A stretch of 13,318 nt of DNA from an uncultured Prosthecobacter sp. (GTDB lineage Bacteria; Verrucomicrobiota; Verrucomicrobiia; Verrucomicrobiales; Verrucomicrobiaceae). Under the pieces are notes generated by a model. That model was not told the DNA's origin, made no database searches, and saw only the letters and a program-made list of their open reading frames with translations. Within the stretch, counting starts at the first letter, position 1, and the number at the start of each line of letters is the position of its first letter. Location of the stretch: contig CANNUR010000064.1 of assembly GCA_947523045.1 (NCBI GenBank), forward strand, positions 1-13,318, given 5' to 3'. Position numbers and translations under genes: made by a program. This document shows positions 1-6,360 of this stretch, piece after piece.

Positions 1-788
1 CCGGGGGGCGTTGCCACCGGTGTGATGCGACCATAGACACCCAATCCGACGTGGGAGGAAAGCATGCTGGCGGCGTCCTCGGGAGCCAGGTGGCTGAGGG
101 GCATGAAGTAGCTGACCAGGGTCTCGCCCTCCGGCAGGTCGAGCGGCGAGGTGTAGAAATTCACCCCCTGGGAAAACTGAACGCTGTTGGCGCTCTGGGT
201 GCGTGCCGGCAGGATGCGAGCGCTCTTGCCGTCCGGCTCCATGACAATGGCGTAGCCGTTGGTGAAGAGGGTGGCCTCAATGAGCTTGACCGCCTCCTCC
301 TTGCTCACCGGTCGCGGTGTCGCCAGGCTGACTTGCGGCCCTTCAAAAATGCTCGAGTCCTTGATCAGGGTGATGCCGGTGAGCAGTTCATAGATGCTCA
401 GCATGTCGGCCACTGGGTTGTTCGGAAACTGCAGCACAATCTGGTCGCCATCCATGCGGATCGTCTCGGAGAGGGTGCTGGCCATCCCACCGCCACCCAC
501 GCCAGGCGGGCCGCCAAAGCCGCCTTCACCGCGCCGGCGAAAGCCACCGGGGCCGCCCGGCCCGCCGGGCCCCGGAGAGTCGGCGGGTTGCGCAGGTCCA
601 GGTTGTGCCGCCGCCGGCTCTGCGGGTGCTGCCGCGGCGGCCGGCTCCGCAGGCGCGGGAGTGGGCGTTGGCGCAGCGGGAACCGGGGGTTGGGCTGGCG
701 CCGCCGGCTGGGTGTCTTGAGCAGACAGCAGAGCGGCTGCGCAGGGAGCGAGGCAGAAGGCGGCAAGGCGGAGGCGGGACGAATGCAT
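1..788 (-). CDS. gspD: GspD, T2SS outer-membrane secretin, N-terminal part (runs off left edge)
   Basis: Secretin subunit forming the outer-membrane channel of the type II secretion system. Only the first 262 codons are present; the gene continues past position 1. Residues 1-23 are a signal peptide (Arg-rich start, hydrophobic core, cleavage near LSA/QD). Residues 24-101 are a low-complexity linker, first Pro/Ala-rich, then Gly/Pro-rich with three GGP steps and an RRRGEGG patch. From about 108 to 195 the sequence fits a secretin N0 domain: LQFPNNPVADMLSIYELLTG, then a VSLATPRPVSKEEAV stretch and an LxxxGYAIV strand. The start of an N1-like domain follows (YFMPLSHLAPEDAASML). The ATG at 788 lies 48 bp after the preceding gene's stop and has no Shine-Dalgarno motif, only a pyrimidine tract. 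The channel-forming secretin domain is outside the window, so PilQ or another secretin is not formally excluded, but the gsp context favours GspD. Confidence 0.88.
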   Translation of the reverse strand, partial: MHSSRLRLAAFCLAPCAAALLSAQDTQPAAPAQPPVPAAPTPTPAPAEPAAAAAPAEPAAAQPGPAQPADSPGPGGPGGPGGFRRRGEGGFGGPPGVGGGGMASTLSETIRMDGDQIVLQFPNNPVADMLSIYELLTGITLIKDSSIFEGPQVSLATPRPVSKEEAVKLIEATLFTNGYAIVMEPDGKSARILPARTQSANSVQFSQGVNFYTSPLDLPEGETLVSYFMPLSHLAPEDAASMLSSHVGLGVYGRITPVATPP

Positions 789-836
789 GGGAAAAGGGAG
801 CAGCGAAAACGGGTCTGGGGCGGAGGCAAGGCGGTG

Positions 837-1484
837 TCAGCGACCGCCCTTGTCCTCCTTCTCGATGCGTTCAAACTCGCGACGAATGATGTTGCGCCGC
901 TCCTCCTCGGGAGCATTGCGGAATTTTTCGTCGCTGAACTTCGAACGCATCATGTCGCGAAACTTCTCGCGGCTCTTTTCAGACAGGGACTCATAACGCT
1001 TGCGATCCTCCTCGCTGGGGCCGCGGCTGGGGCCGCGGAAGCGATCGCCCTCGCCGCCCGGCGGCGGACCGCGGTCACTTCTTTCGCCATCGCGCCGACG
1101 CTCGCCGCGCAGCTCCTCGGCACTGACGCTGGCGTAACGCACGCTGACCAGTTCACCACCGATGCGGATGCGCGCCTGACTGAGCTTGACGTCCGGTGCC
1201 GGCAGGGCCTCCTGCAGGGTCCAGCCCTGGAAGTTGGGCTCGCTGCCCACCACACTCGACTGCTTGGTCTCCTTGTTGAAAACCGTGGCCACCGGTTTGC
1301 CATCCACATAGGCGATGCCGGTGAGCACCAGGTTGTCGGAGAGGTTGACCATGCGCGAGAAGGGTGAGTTCTCAAGCACCGGTGCAACCGACTTCGGATC
1401 GAAGGCCTGGGGCAGATCGGGATCGGCCTCCTGGGCGCCGGCCAGGAGGGCGGCGGTCAAAAGCAGAAGGGGCAGGGTTTTCAT
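837..1484 (-). CDS. Exported protein with a possible GspC/PilP-like core, between gspM and gspD
   Basis: A 215-aa protein not recognised as a standard Gsp family. Residues 1-18 look like a signal peptide or single N-terminal membrane helix (MKTLPLLLLTAALLAGAQ). Residues 46-117 are a compact beta-rich segment (LVLTGIAYVDGKPVATVFN, later a GW, then RIRIGGELVSVRY). This resembles the homology-region fold of GspC and PilP, where a short 'L-L-G-----G---A-V-N' pattern links the inner-membrane platform to the secretin N0 domain. Residues 128-215 are a highly charged tail: an RG/P-rich stretch, then a Lys/Arg/Glu-rich, probably helical end. Its place directly after the gspM-like gene and before gspD matches pilP between pilO and pilQ. 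The GspC/PilP role is inferred from position and a by-eye pattern. It could instead be an unrelated periplasmic accessory protein. Confidence 0.6.
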   Translation of the reverse strand: MKTLPLLLLTAALLAGAQEADPDLPQAFDPKSVAPVLENSPFSRMVNLSDNLVLTGIAYVDGKPVATVFNKETKQSSVVGSEPNFQGWTLQEALPAPDVKLSQARIRIGGELVSVRYASVSAEELRGERRRDGERSDRGPPPGGEGDRFRGPSRGPSEEDRKRYESLSEKSREKFRDMMRSKFSDEKFRNAPEEERRNIIRREFERIEKEDKGGR

Positions 1485-1500
1485 GACGATGGAGCGGGGT

Positions 1501-2049
1501 TCAAAGACCGCCTTCCGGCTTGAACCAGCGGGCGAGGGTCAGGTTGCAGATCGTCTGCGGGGTTTTCTCCCGGGCGCGACCGTCAAGTTCCATACGCAGC
1601 TGCTTGAGCGCCTGGAACTTCTCCGGCGACTGCATGCCGGCCAGCCAGCCGAGCACGGCGGTTTGATCGCCGCGCACGCGCAGGCTGACCGTGACTTCCC
1701 GGTAGTCGGCGGTGGCCACCGCCTCCGGCAGGGTCTGCTGCTGGATGGCGATGCCGAGATCAAGCGCCTGGTTCTGCAACTCCTCCAGCAACTGGCCCTG
1801 GGCGCGACCGAGACTGTCCGTGGTCGGCATCGACTTCTCCAGCCACTCGCGGCGCTTTTCCCAAAAGGCGCGATCGGCCATCCAGGTATCATTCTCGCGC
1901 TTCTGGTTTTGCAGCGCAACCAGGCGCTCACTCAGGGCGGCGCGCTGGCGCAGGAAGGCGTTGGCGCCGATCGCGCAGGCCATGAAGAGCAGCACGCCGG
2001 CGCAGAGCAGCAGCAGGTTCTTTTCGCGGGAGGAAAGCTGGTTGAACAT
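1501..2049 (-). CDS. gspM: GspM/PilO-like inner-membrane platform protein
   Basis: A 182-aa bitopic membrane protein of the T2SS inner-membrane assembly platform, thought to pair with GspL. A short cytoplasmic N-terminus (MFNQLSSREKN) is followed by one membrane helix at residues 11-31, then a charged coiled-coil-like segment (33-72; RQRAALSERLVALQNQK). The compact periplasmic domain at about 85-178 fits the ferredoxin-like fold of GspM/PilO, including a VTVSLRVRGDQTAVLGWLAGM strand-helix stretch typical of PilO ('v-v-v-G-y--l--fl--l'). It begins 18 bp after the gspL stop and lies 16 bp upstream of the GspC-like gene. Sequence conservation in this family is weak, so the assignment rests on topology, length and position. 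PilO-like is an equally fair name. Confidence 0.75.
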   Translation of the reverse strand: MFNQLSSREKNLLLLCAGVLLFMACAIGANAFLRQRAALSERLVALQNQKRENDTWMADRAFWEKRREWLEKSMPTTDSLGRAQGQLLEELQNQALDLGIAIQQQTLPEAVATADYREVTVSLRVRGDQTAVLGWLAGMQSPEKFQALKQLRMELDGRAREKTPQTICNLTLARWFKPEGGL

Positions 2050-2067
2050 GGTCTGGGCGAAGGAGGG

Positions 2068-3282
2068 TTACTGCATCTTGCCCTGGGCGCGGAATTGCGC
2101 GGTCTTTTCGCGCACGGTGGGCTGCGGCTTCGACCAGGTGTAGAGGCCGAGCACCGGATGCTTCTGCAGATCCTCGACGAACTGAAACGCAAGTTGGGCG
2201 TCGCGCGCCTCACCACGCAGGTCGATCTCATTGCTGCGGATGTCACAGTCGCGGATGACAATGCCGCTGGGCGGCATGAGCTTGGTGATCTCGGCCAAAA
2301 GGACGAGCGGGTAGCGTTTCGGCTCGATCGCGGGCGCCAGCGCCTTCCAGTGCCCGGCCGTGCGCCGCACCTGATCGGCGGTGTCGGCGGTCGCCGCCAC
2401 CTCGGCCTGCAATTGTTCAGCCGCACGCTCGAGGAAACGCAGGTAGGCAAAGGCAAAGAAGCCCAAGGCGAGAACCAGGGCGCCCGCCAGCAGTCCCGCA
2501 CGTGTCAGCCGGGCGCGCCGGGTGCGGGCGGCCTGGCTGGCATGGACTCCGGCCGGCAGCAGCCGGGTCCAGTGACTCGCATCGACCTCGGCCTGTGGCG
2601 GCAATTGACTGACCCGCCGCACCGGCAGACCGCTGAGTTCGGCGAGGGTCTGCTCCTGGTCTTCACTCCAGGAGACGCCGGAGAGCGTCACCCCGCCCAG
2701 GCTGCCGGCGCCGAGGTCGAGTTCGAGGGCGAGACGCGCGAGCTGGATCTCCTGGGCAATCTCCTCCATCGACGCCGAGGCAGGCGCAAACAGATGACTG
2801 TGATAGAGACGCCCCTGAAAACCGGCGGCCAGCACGAGCGCGCCCTGTTCCTCCGTGACCACCAGTTGCCCCGCCGGCAGGTTGACCAAGCGCAGGGCGG
2901 CGGTGTAATCGGCGGCATCGGCGAGGGCCAGAGACTCCGGAAAAGGATCGGCCAGAACATCGACGCTCACCGTCGCGGTCGCCGCCGTCTGCGTCAGCAG
3001 GTGCCAGCGAAAGTTGCGCGGCGCCTCAGCCCTTGGCTTCAGGCCGCGGCGCTCAAGCTGGGTCATGATGATCTGCTCCAGCAGGGCATGGTCGGCATTG
3101 GGCAGCACCAGGCCGATGCTGCGACAGGCCGAGGCCGGCAGGCCGATGACGAGCGGCCCACCGCGATCGGTGGCTTCGGCGGGCGAGTCAACGGAGGCCG
3201 CCGCCTTGCCTGACCGGGGGTGCCAGACCCGCCAGGTCGTGTCGGGCGCGGGAAGCAGCAGGGTCGAGGCGGAAAGGGTCAT
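2068..3282 (-). CDS. gspL: GspL-like platform protein (cytoplasmic domain + membrane helix + PilN-like domain)
   Basis: Inner-membrane protein expected to link the GspE ATPase to GspM and the pseudopilus. With the ATG at 3282 it has 404 residues. The cytoplasmic part (1-260) has the size and strand pattern of the degenerate actin-like GspL/PilM domain (VIGLPASACRSIGLVLP, LLEQIIMTQLERRG). One membrane helix lies at 263-281 after an Arg-rich stop (RTRRARLTR). The periplasmic part is clearly PilN-like: coiled coil at 283-315, then YPLVLLAEITKLMPPSGIVI, an I-L-G-A strand and a helix with FVEDLQKHP. It fits a PilM-PilN fusion, which is what GspL is. The frame stays open to a TTG at 3327, which would add 15 residues; the ATG is preferred because the extension looks non-coding. 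There is no Shine-Dalgarno motif. It follows the gspK stop by about 50 bp. Confidence 0.8.
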   Translation of the reverse strand: MTLSASTLLLPAPDTTWRVWHPRSGKAAASVDSPAEATDRGGPLVIGLPASACRSIGLVLPNADHALLEQIIMTQLERRGLKPRAEAPRNFRWHLLTQTAATATVSVDVLADPFPESLALADAADYTAALRLVNLPAGQLVVTEEQGALVLAAGFQGRLYHSHLFAPASASMEEIAQEIQLARLALELDLGAGSLGGVTLSGVSWSEDQEQTLAELSGLPVRRVSQLPPQAEVDASHWTRLLPAGVHASQAARTRRARLTRAGLLAGALVLALGFFAFAYLRFLERAAEQLQAEVAATADTADQVRRTAGHWKALAPAIEPKRYPLVLLAEITKLMPPSGIVIRDCDIRSNEIDLRGEARDAQLAFQFVEDLQKHPVLGLYTWSKPQPTVREKTAQFRAQGKMQ

Positions 3283-3334
3283 GCGGAAGTGGGTGGAACG
3301 CCAAGCGGCGGGGGAAGTTGCGGACAAAGCGGGA

Positions 3335-4315
3335 TCACTCTTCGATTCGGGCCAGATAGGTCAGCGAGCGGTCCTCGCCACGGCGGGCGATGACAATGAT
3401 CTGGGCGCGCTTTTCGCCGACATAACCCGTGCTGGTGATGCGTCGCAGGCTGTCCTCGCTGGTCAGGATGGCACTCAGCGAACGCGCCTTGTCGCCCGTC
3501 AAACCAAGCAGCCGAAAGGCCTCGCCATCGGAAATCCGCTGATCGTCCTCGGTCCCGGGAATCCCGTCGGCCCCATCGCGGCGGGCGACGTAGTTCTCGA
3601 CATCATTCTCCGAGGCGCCGGTGACGGCGATCAGCGTGTCCTTGAAGGCCGTGCGCAGGTCGATGGTGCCATCGCCGTAAACGCTGAAAAATTCGCGCCA
3701 GTCGGGCTTGAGCCGGTCGACCACGCCCATGCCGCGGACCAGCAGCATTTCGTCGACATCGATGAAGCCCGCCTGGCGCGGCATGTCCTCGATCCCCTGC
3801 TGCTGGTAAAAGGCCGACTCGGCCCCGTTGGCGCGTACGTCGTCATCGCGATCCACCCAGTCGGCGAGCGATTCGCTGGCCACACCGGCCTCATCGCTGT
3901 TCAGTCCCCAGCGGATGAAGAGCTGATACACCGCCTCACGCAGGCGGTCATCCGTGATGAAATTGATCGGGATGCGCGCACCCTCATAATTGATGACCAC
4001 GTCAAAGCCGCTGTCGCTGCCAATCTTCTGCTTCAGCACCTTGTCACCGCGCCGCGCCTCGGGGTGCAGACCGACCGCAAGGCCGCTCTCGGCCAGATGC
4101 AGCGCGTAAAACTCCGCCGCACCGAGCTTCGCCTCCTCGGCGCTGTAACGGATGTATTCAACCACGCCCATGACCGTGACCGACATGAGCAGCAGGGCCC
4201 AGACCATCAGCATCAGGGCGGAGCCGGACGAGCGAAGACACCCCGTCGCCGCGCGAACTTGCCACCAAGTCCTGGGGAGAGGGGGGGATGAGACCTGGGG
4301 TTTCATGGCATTCAT
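3335..4315 (-). CDS. gspK: GspK, minor pseudopilin of the T2SS pseudopilus tip
   Basis: A 326-aa minor pseudopilin; GspK caps the pseudopilus in complex with GspI and GspJ. The leader is about 31 residues and ends SSG, followed by S-A-L-M-L and a hydrophobic helix to about residue 52. The usual Glu at +5 is replaced by Leu, as is normal for GspK. Family landmarks follow: ADWVDRDDD (151-159), GAESAFY, and VDEMLLVRGM (187-196), which match the conserved 'LlDWiDaDde-r--GAE--yY' and 'sv-ELllVkGm' patterns. A DGIPGTEDD loop near 250 could bind calcium. The ATG at 4315 overlaps the gspJ stop as ATGA and has a GGAGG 12 nt upstream, which fixes the start. The frame is open further upstream only as antisense-like, Arg/Gly-rich shadow sequence. 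Confidence 0.9.
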   Translation of the reverse strand: MNAMKPQVSSPPLPRTWWQVRAATGCLRSSGSALMLMVWALLLMSVTVMGVVEYIRYSAEEAKLGAAEFYALHLAESGLAVGLHPEARRGDKVLKQKIGSDSGFDVVINYEGARIPINFITDDRLREAVYQLFIRWGLNSDEAGVASESLADWVDRDDDVRANGAESAFYQQQGIEDMPRQAGFIDVDEMLLVRGMGVVDRLKPDWREFFSVYGDGTIDLRTAFKDTLIAVTGASENDVENYVARRDGADGIPGTEDDQRISDGEAFRLLGLTGDKARSLSAILTSEDSLRRITSTGYVGEKRAQIIVIARRGEDRSLTYLARIEE

Positions 4316-5280
4316 CGTCCCGGATTGCCTCCCCCAGTTCCCGACCCGCTCGGACCGGCACCACGACCGCCGCCGGCATCGCCGCCACCCTGCCCCCGGC
4401 CACCCCCCGCGGGCGCACCACGACCGCCGTCCTGAGCGCGGCCGCCGCTGTCGGCACCGCCGCGTCCACCCGCCGCCGGAGCCGCACCTCCACCTGACGC
4501 GCCACCGTTTGCCGTCCCCCCCTGGGTCGACGTCGCCTGGCTGCCTCCGCCACCCGTGCCGGCGGTGATCTGGATGACCGGCAGGCTGTAGACCATGCGC
4601 AGCGGTGTCAGGCGATCGCGCATGAGCAACTGGACCTCGATGAGCTGGGGCCAGTCGCTCTCCGCCCATTCCTCCAGCCAGGTATCGTCCTCCTCCTGAT
4701 AAAAACGCCACTTCAGCGACACCACATCGGGCAGCAGTGGCATCCAGTAACGCCCCTGTTCATCGGGCGCGGCCAAACCGCTGACTTCCTGGCGCAGGGC
4801 GATGTCGCGGCTGTCGGACTGGGCGATGAGATCCTCGCGCGAGAGGCAGAGGTACTGCAGCAGCGCCTCGTTGGCATCGGTCGCCCCGGCCGGATCCGGA
4901 CGCAGGCCGAGAATGGTGTCGCTGTAGGAGATCGGGCGCATGCCAAAACCAAAGCAGTTGGGCGCGCCGCTGATGGTCAACTCCTGGCCGGCATCGAGGT
5001 TGGCGTCGAGGGCGGTGAGTGTCAGGGTCGCCGAGCTCGGCATGGTGGTGAAGGTCTTCCGGCAGAGTTCCAGGAAGCGGTTGATGCCGTCGTTTTCGCG
5101 CTGCAGCTGCTCGATCTGCGCCGCCGCGCGCACGCTGCCCTGAATGATCGAGAACAGCGTTGCGGTGATCATGCCCAGGATGGTCAGGGCGATGACCACC
5201 TCCATGAGGGTGAAGGCCCGAAACCCGGGCTTCACGGTTCGAGGCACAAACCTCTCAGCGCTGGGCGGGTTTGTGCACAT
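4312..5280 (-). CDS. gspJ: GspJ, minor pseudopilin with a long Gly-rich C-terminal tail
   Basis: A 322-aa minor pseudopilin, larger than the roughly 200-aa usual for GspJ. The leader ends at Ala22, then F-T-L-M-E27, with Glu at +5 and a hydrophobic helix (VVIALTILGMITATLFSIIQ). The middle part has the GspJ character, with an LKWRFYQEEDDTWLEEWAES segment and then PQLIEVQLLM and RMVYSLPVI, the late strands of the family. Residues 238-322 are an extra tail of about 85 residues, almost all Gly, Ala, Ser and Arg (GGRGGADSGGRAQDGGRG and similar). The start is uncertain: the ATG at 5280 overlaps the end of gspI by 26 nt, and GTG codons at 5247 and 5235 are alternatives that keep the whole prepilin signal. 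The stop overlaps the gspK start. Confidence 0.87.
   Translation of the reverse strand: MCTNPPSAERFVPRTVKPGFRAFTLMEVVIALTILGMITATLFSIIQGSVRAAAQIEQLQRENDGINRFLELCRKTFTTMPSSATLTLTALDANLDAGQELTISGAPNCFGFGMRPISYSDTILGLRPDPAGATDANEALLQYLCLSREDLIAQSDSRDIALRQEVSGLAAPDEQGRYWMPLLPDVVSLKWRFYQEEDDTWLEEWAESDWPQLIEVQLLMRDRLTPLRMVYSLPVIQITAGTGGGGSQATSTQGGTANGGASGGGAAPAAGGRGGADSGGRAQDGGRGAPAGGGRGQGGGDAGGGRGAGPSGSGTGGGNPGR
4315..4569 (-). repeat. Low-complexity Gly/Arg/Ala-coding tract at the 3' end of gspJ
   Basis: About 255 bp encoding the last 85 residues of GspJ. It is made of irregular GGC/GGT, CGC and GCG codons that give GG-R, GGA and GGS steps without a fixed unit. It is extremely GC-rich, so several false reading frames are open across it on both strands. 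The tail lies after the last predicted GspJ strand and is likely disordered. Confidence 0.8.
4328..4332 (-). promoter_or_regulatory. Ribosome binding site of gspK, inside gspJ
   Basis: GGAGG on the minus strand, within a GGGGGAGG run, 12 nt before the gspK ATG at 4315. It lies inside the last codons of gspJ, just ahead of the ATGA overlap, and supports that start together with translational coupling. The spacing is longer than usual. Confidence 0.5.
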
Positions 5281-5662
5281 AGAGGGAGACACTTTCCTCG
5301 CGCGCCTCGCCACCGACGGCGTAGCTGGCGGTGACGGTGAGGTTGTACAGATCGCTGAGCTGGCCACCGCGCGTCGTGGTCAGGACCACCGGTTCGGTGC
5401 TGCTGGTGTAGGTGACACCGGTGATGGCATCGGCCACGCTGACCGTCATCTCGGCCAGCGGCTTGCGGCGCACTTCCTCGAGGAAGGAACGCAGGCCGAC
5501 GCGGACACGCTGGTCACGGTTCAGGATGTTGGCGACCTCGACCGAGGTGTTGAGGGCGCGCGCCAGACCGAGCACGCCGATGGCGAACATGCCGAGGGCG
5601 ATGATCAGTTCGAGCAGGATGTAACCGCCAACGCGCCGGCGGCACTGGAGCGGGGTCTTCAT
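5255..5662 (-). CDS. gspI: GspI, minor pseudopilin
   Basis: A 135-aa minor pseudopilin of the pseudopilus tip complex with GspJ and GspK. The 13-residue leader (MKTPLQCRRRVGG) is cleaved after Gly13, leaving Y-I-L-L-E18, with Glu at +5, and the helix LIIALGMFAIGVLGLARAL. The segment that follows (NRDQRVRVGLRSFLEEVRR) is consistent with the family, as is the short length. The ATG at 5662 overlaps the gspH stop as ATGA and is preceded by an extended Shine-Dalgarno sequence. The stop lies within the first codons of gspJ. This is the only E5-bearing pseudopilin in the cluster with Gly rather than Ala before the cleavage site. Confidence 0.9.
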   Translation of the reverse strand: MKTPLQCRRRVGGYILLELIIALGMFAIGVLGLARALNTSVEVANILNRDQRVRVGLRSFLEEVRRKPLAEMTVSVADAITGVTYTSSTEPVVLTTTRGGQLSDLYNLTVTASYAVGGEAREESVSLYVHKPAQR

Positions 5663-6360
5663 TGCAGGTCGATCACCTCCTTGACGATGTCGGCCGTCAG
5701 AGCGCCGTACTCGACGGCGAACACCGCGCTCGGTCCCTCCAGCCGGAGTTGCAGGGGCTGACAGATGCCGGTCGGCTGGAACACCCAAAGTTTGACGATC
5801 TCCCCCTCCACCGGCGTCTCTTCGAGGTCATGCCAGAACTTGAGCGAATAATGCACCTCGGGCGGCAGTTCGTAGCGTTCCTGCCAGTGGTTGTCGAGCA
5901 CCGGACCGGGCGGCGCCAGCGGCAGCTGGGTCTTCGGCACGGCGGTGGCGCCGGAATCAAGGTCGAGCAGGTTTGGGTCCTCGTTGGGATTCTCGCGGAA
6001 GACGCCACTCGCCTCCTCCTGCACGAGCAGGTCGAGGTCGGCGAGCTGGAGGTAGGGGTTGAAGTAGCGCGAGGCGAGGAAGCCGCCGGAATAAAAGGCC
6101 ACCTGGTAGGGCCGCTTTTCCTTCATCGCCCGCAGACGCGCCTCCTTGGCCAGGCGCGACAGTTCGAGAATCGGTTCACGCGCCAATTGCTCATCGCGGA
6201 TGCCGCGGATGGTTGGGATGCTCGCGGCGGCGATGACGATGACGATGGTCAGCGAGATGACGATCTCGACCAGGGTGAAGGCTCGGGGCCGGCGGCGGAC
6301 GCGGGAGGGCCAGCCCGGAAAATCGAAATCCGAAATTCGCATTTCCGGGCGGGTCTTCAC
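5659..6360 (-). CDS. gspH: GspH-like minor pseudopilin
   Basis: A 233-aa pseudopilin placed between GspG and GspI, the normal GspH position. The leader is 27 residues, Arg-rich at its end (RVRRRPRA), with Ala before F28-T-L-V-E32 and a helix through VISLTIVIVIAAASI. A RLAKEARLRAMKEKRP segment after the helix resembles the GspH/FimT pattern. The C-terminal half (LKFWHDLEETPVEGEIVKLWVFQP, CQPLQLRLEG) is beta-rich and without clear motifs. It starts at GTG 6360, overlapping the gspG stop as GTGA; an in-frame ATG at 6342 is the alternative. The early leader contains an AT-rich inverted repeat. The function is assigned by signal and position; the globular domain itself is divergent. Confidence 0.8.
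   Translation of the reverse strand: MKTRPEMRISDFDFPGWPSRVRRRPRAFTLVEIVISLTIVIVIAAASIPTIRGIRDEQLAREPILELSRLAKEARLRAMKEKRPYQVAFYSGGFLASRYFNPYLQLADLDLLVQEEASGVFRENPNEDPNLLDLDSGATAVPKTQLPLAPPGPVLDNHWQERYELPPEVHYSLKFWHDLEETPVEGEIVKLWVFQPTGICQPLQLRLEGPSAVFAVEYGALTADIVKEVIDLQ
5671..5682 (-). promoter_or_regulatory. Extended Shine-Dalgarno sequence of gspI, inside gspH
   Basis: The minus strand reads AAGGAGGTGATC, which matches the complement of the usual bacterial 16S rRNA 3' tail over 12 nt. GGAGG ends 13 nt before the gspI ATG, a longer gap than the usual optimum. It encodes the KEVI residues near the GspH C-terminus. Confidence 0.6.
6313..6350 (-). repeat. 9-bp inverted repeat around an AT-rich patch in the gspH leader
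   Basis: GCCCGGAAA (6313-6321) and TTTCCGGGC (6342-6350) are perfect inverted copies separated by 20 nt. The spacer is AT-rich with loosely repeated AAATCG, AAATCCG and AAATTCG units. It begins 10 nt inside gspH as transcribed and encodes the RISDFDF part of the leader. It could fold as a hairpin in the mRNA beside the start codon. Confidence 0.65.

Noticed and set aside
51..1367. Long open frame on the plus strand over gspD and the GspC-like gene
   Set aside because: Its product is rich in Arg, Gly, Ala and His without domain logic, and it is antisense to two genes with signal peptides and recognisable folds. It is a side effect of high GC content.
1315..3213. 632-codon open frame on the plus strand
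   Set aside because: Antisense to the gspM-like and gspL-like genes. The composition is typical of a reverse-complement shadow, and no family pattern is visible.
3014..4291. 425-codon open frame on the plus strand
   Set aside because: Antisense to gspK and part of gspL. The opposite strand carries clear GspK motifs.
4315..4569. Repeat array resembling a CRISPR or minisatellite
   Set aside because: There is no constant repeat unit or spacer length. It is an irregular Gly/Arg codon tract in frame with gspJ.
4316..4711. Upstream extension of gspK to 458 residues
   Set aside because: The extra sequence is Arg/Gly/Trp-rich out-of-frame reading of the gspJ tail. The ATGA overlap and GGAGG fix the start at 4315.
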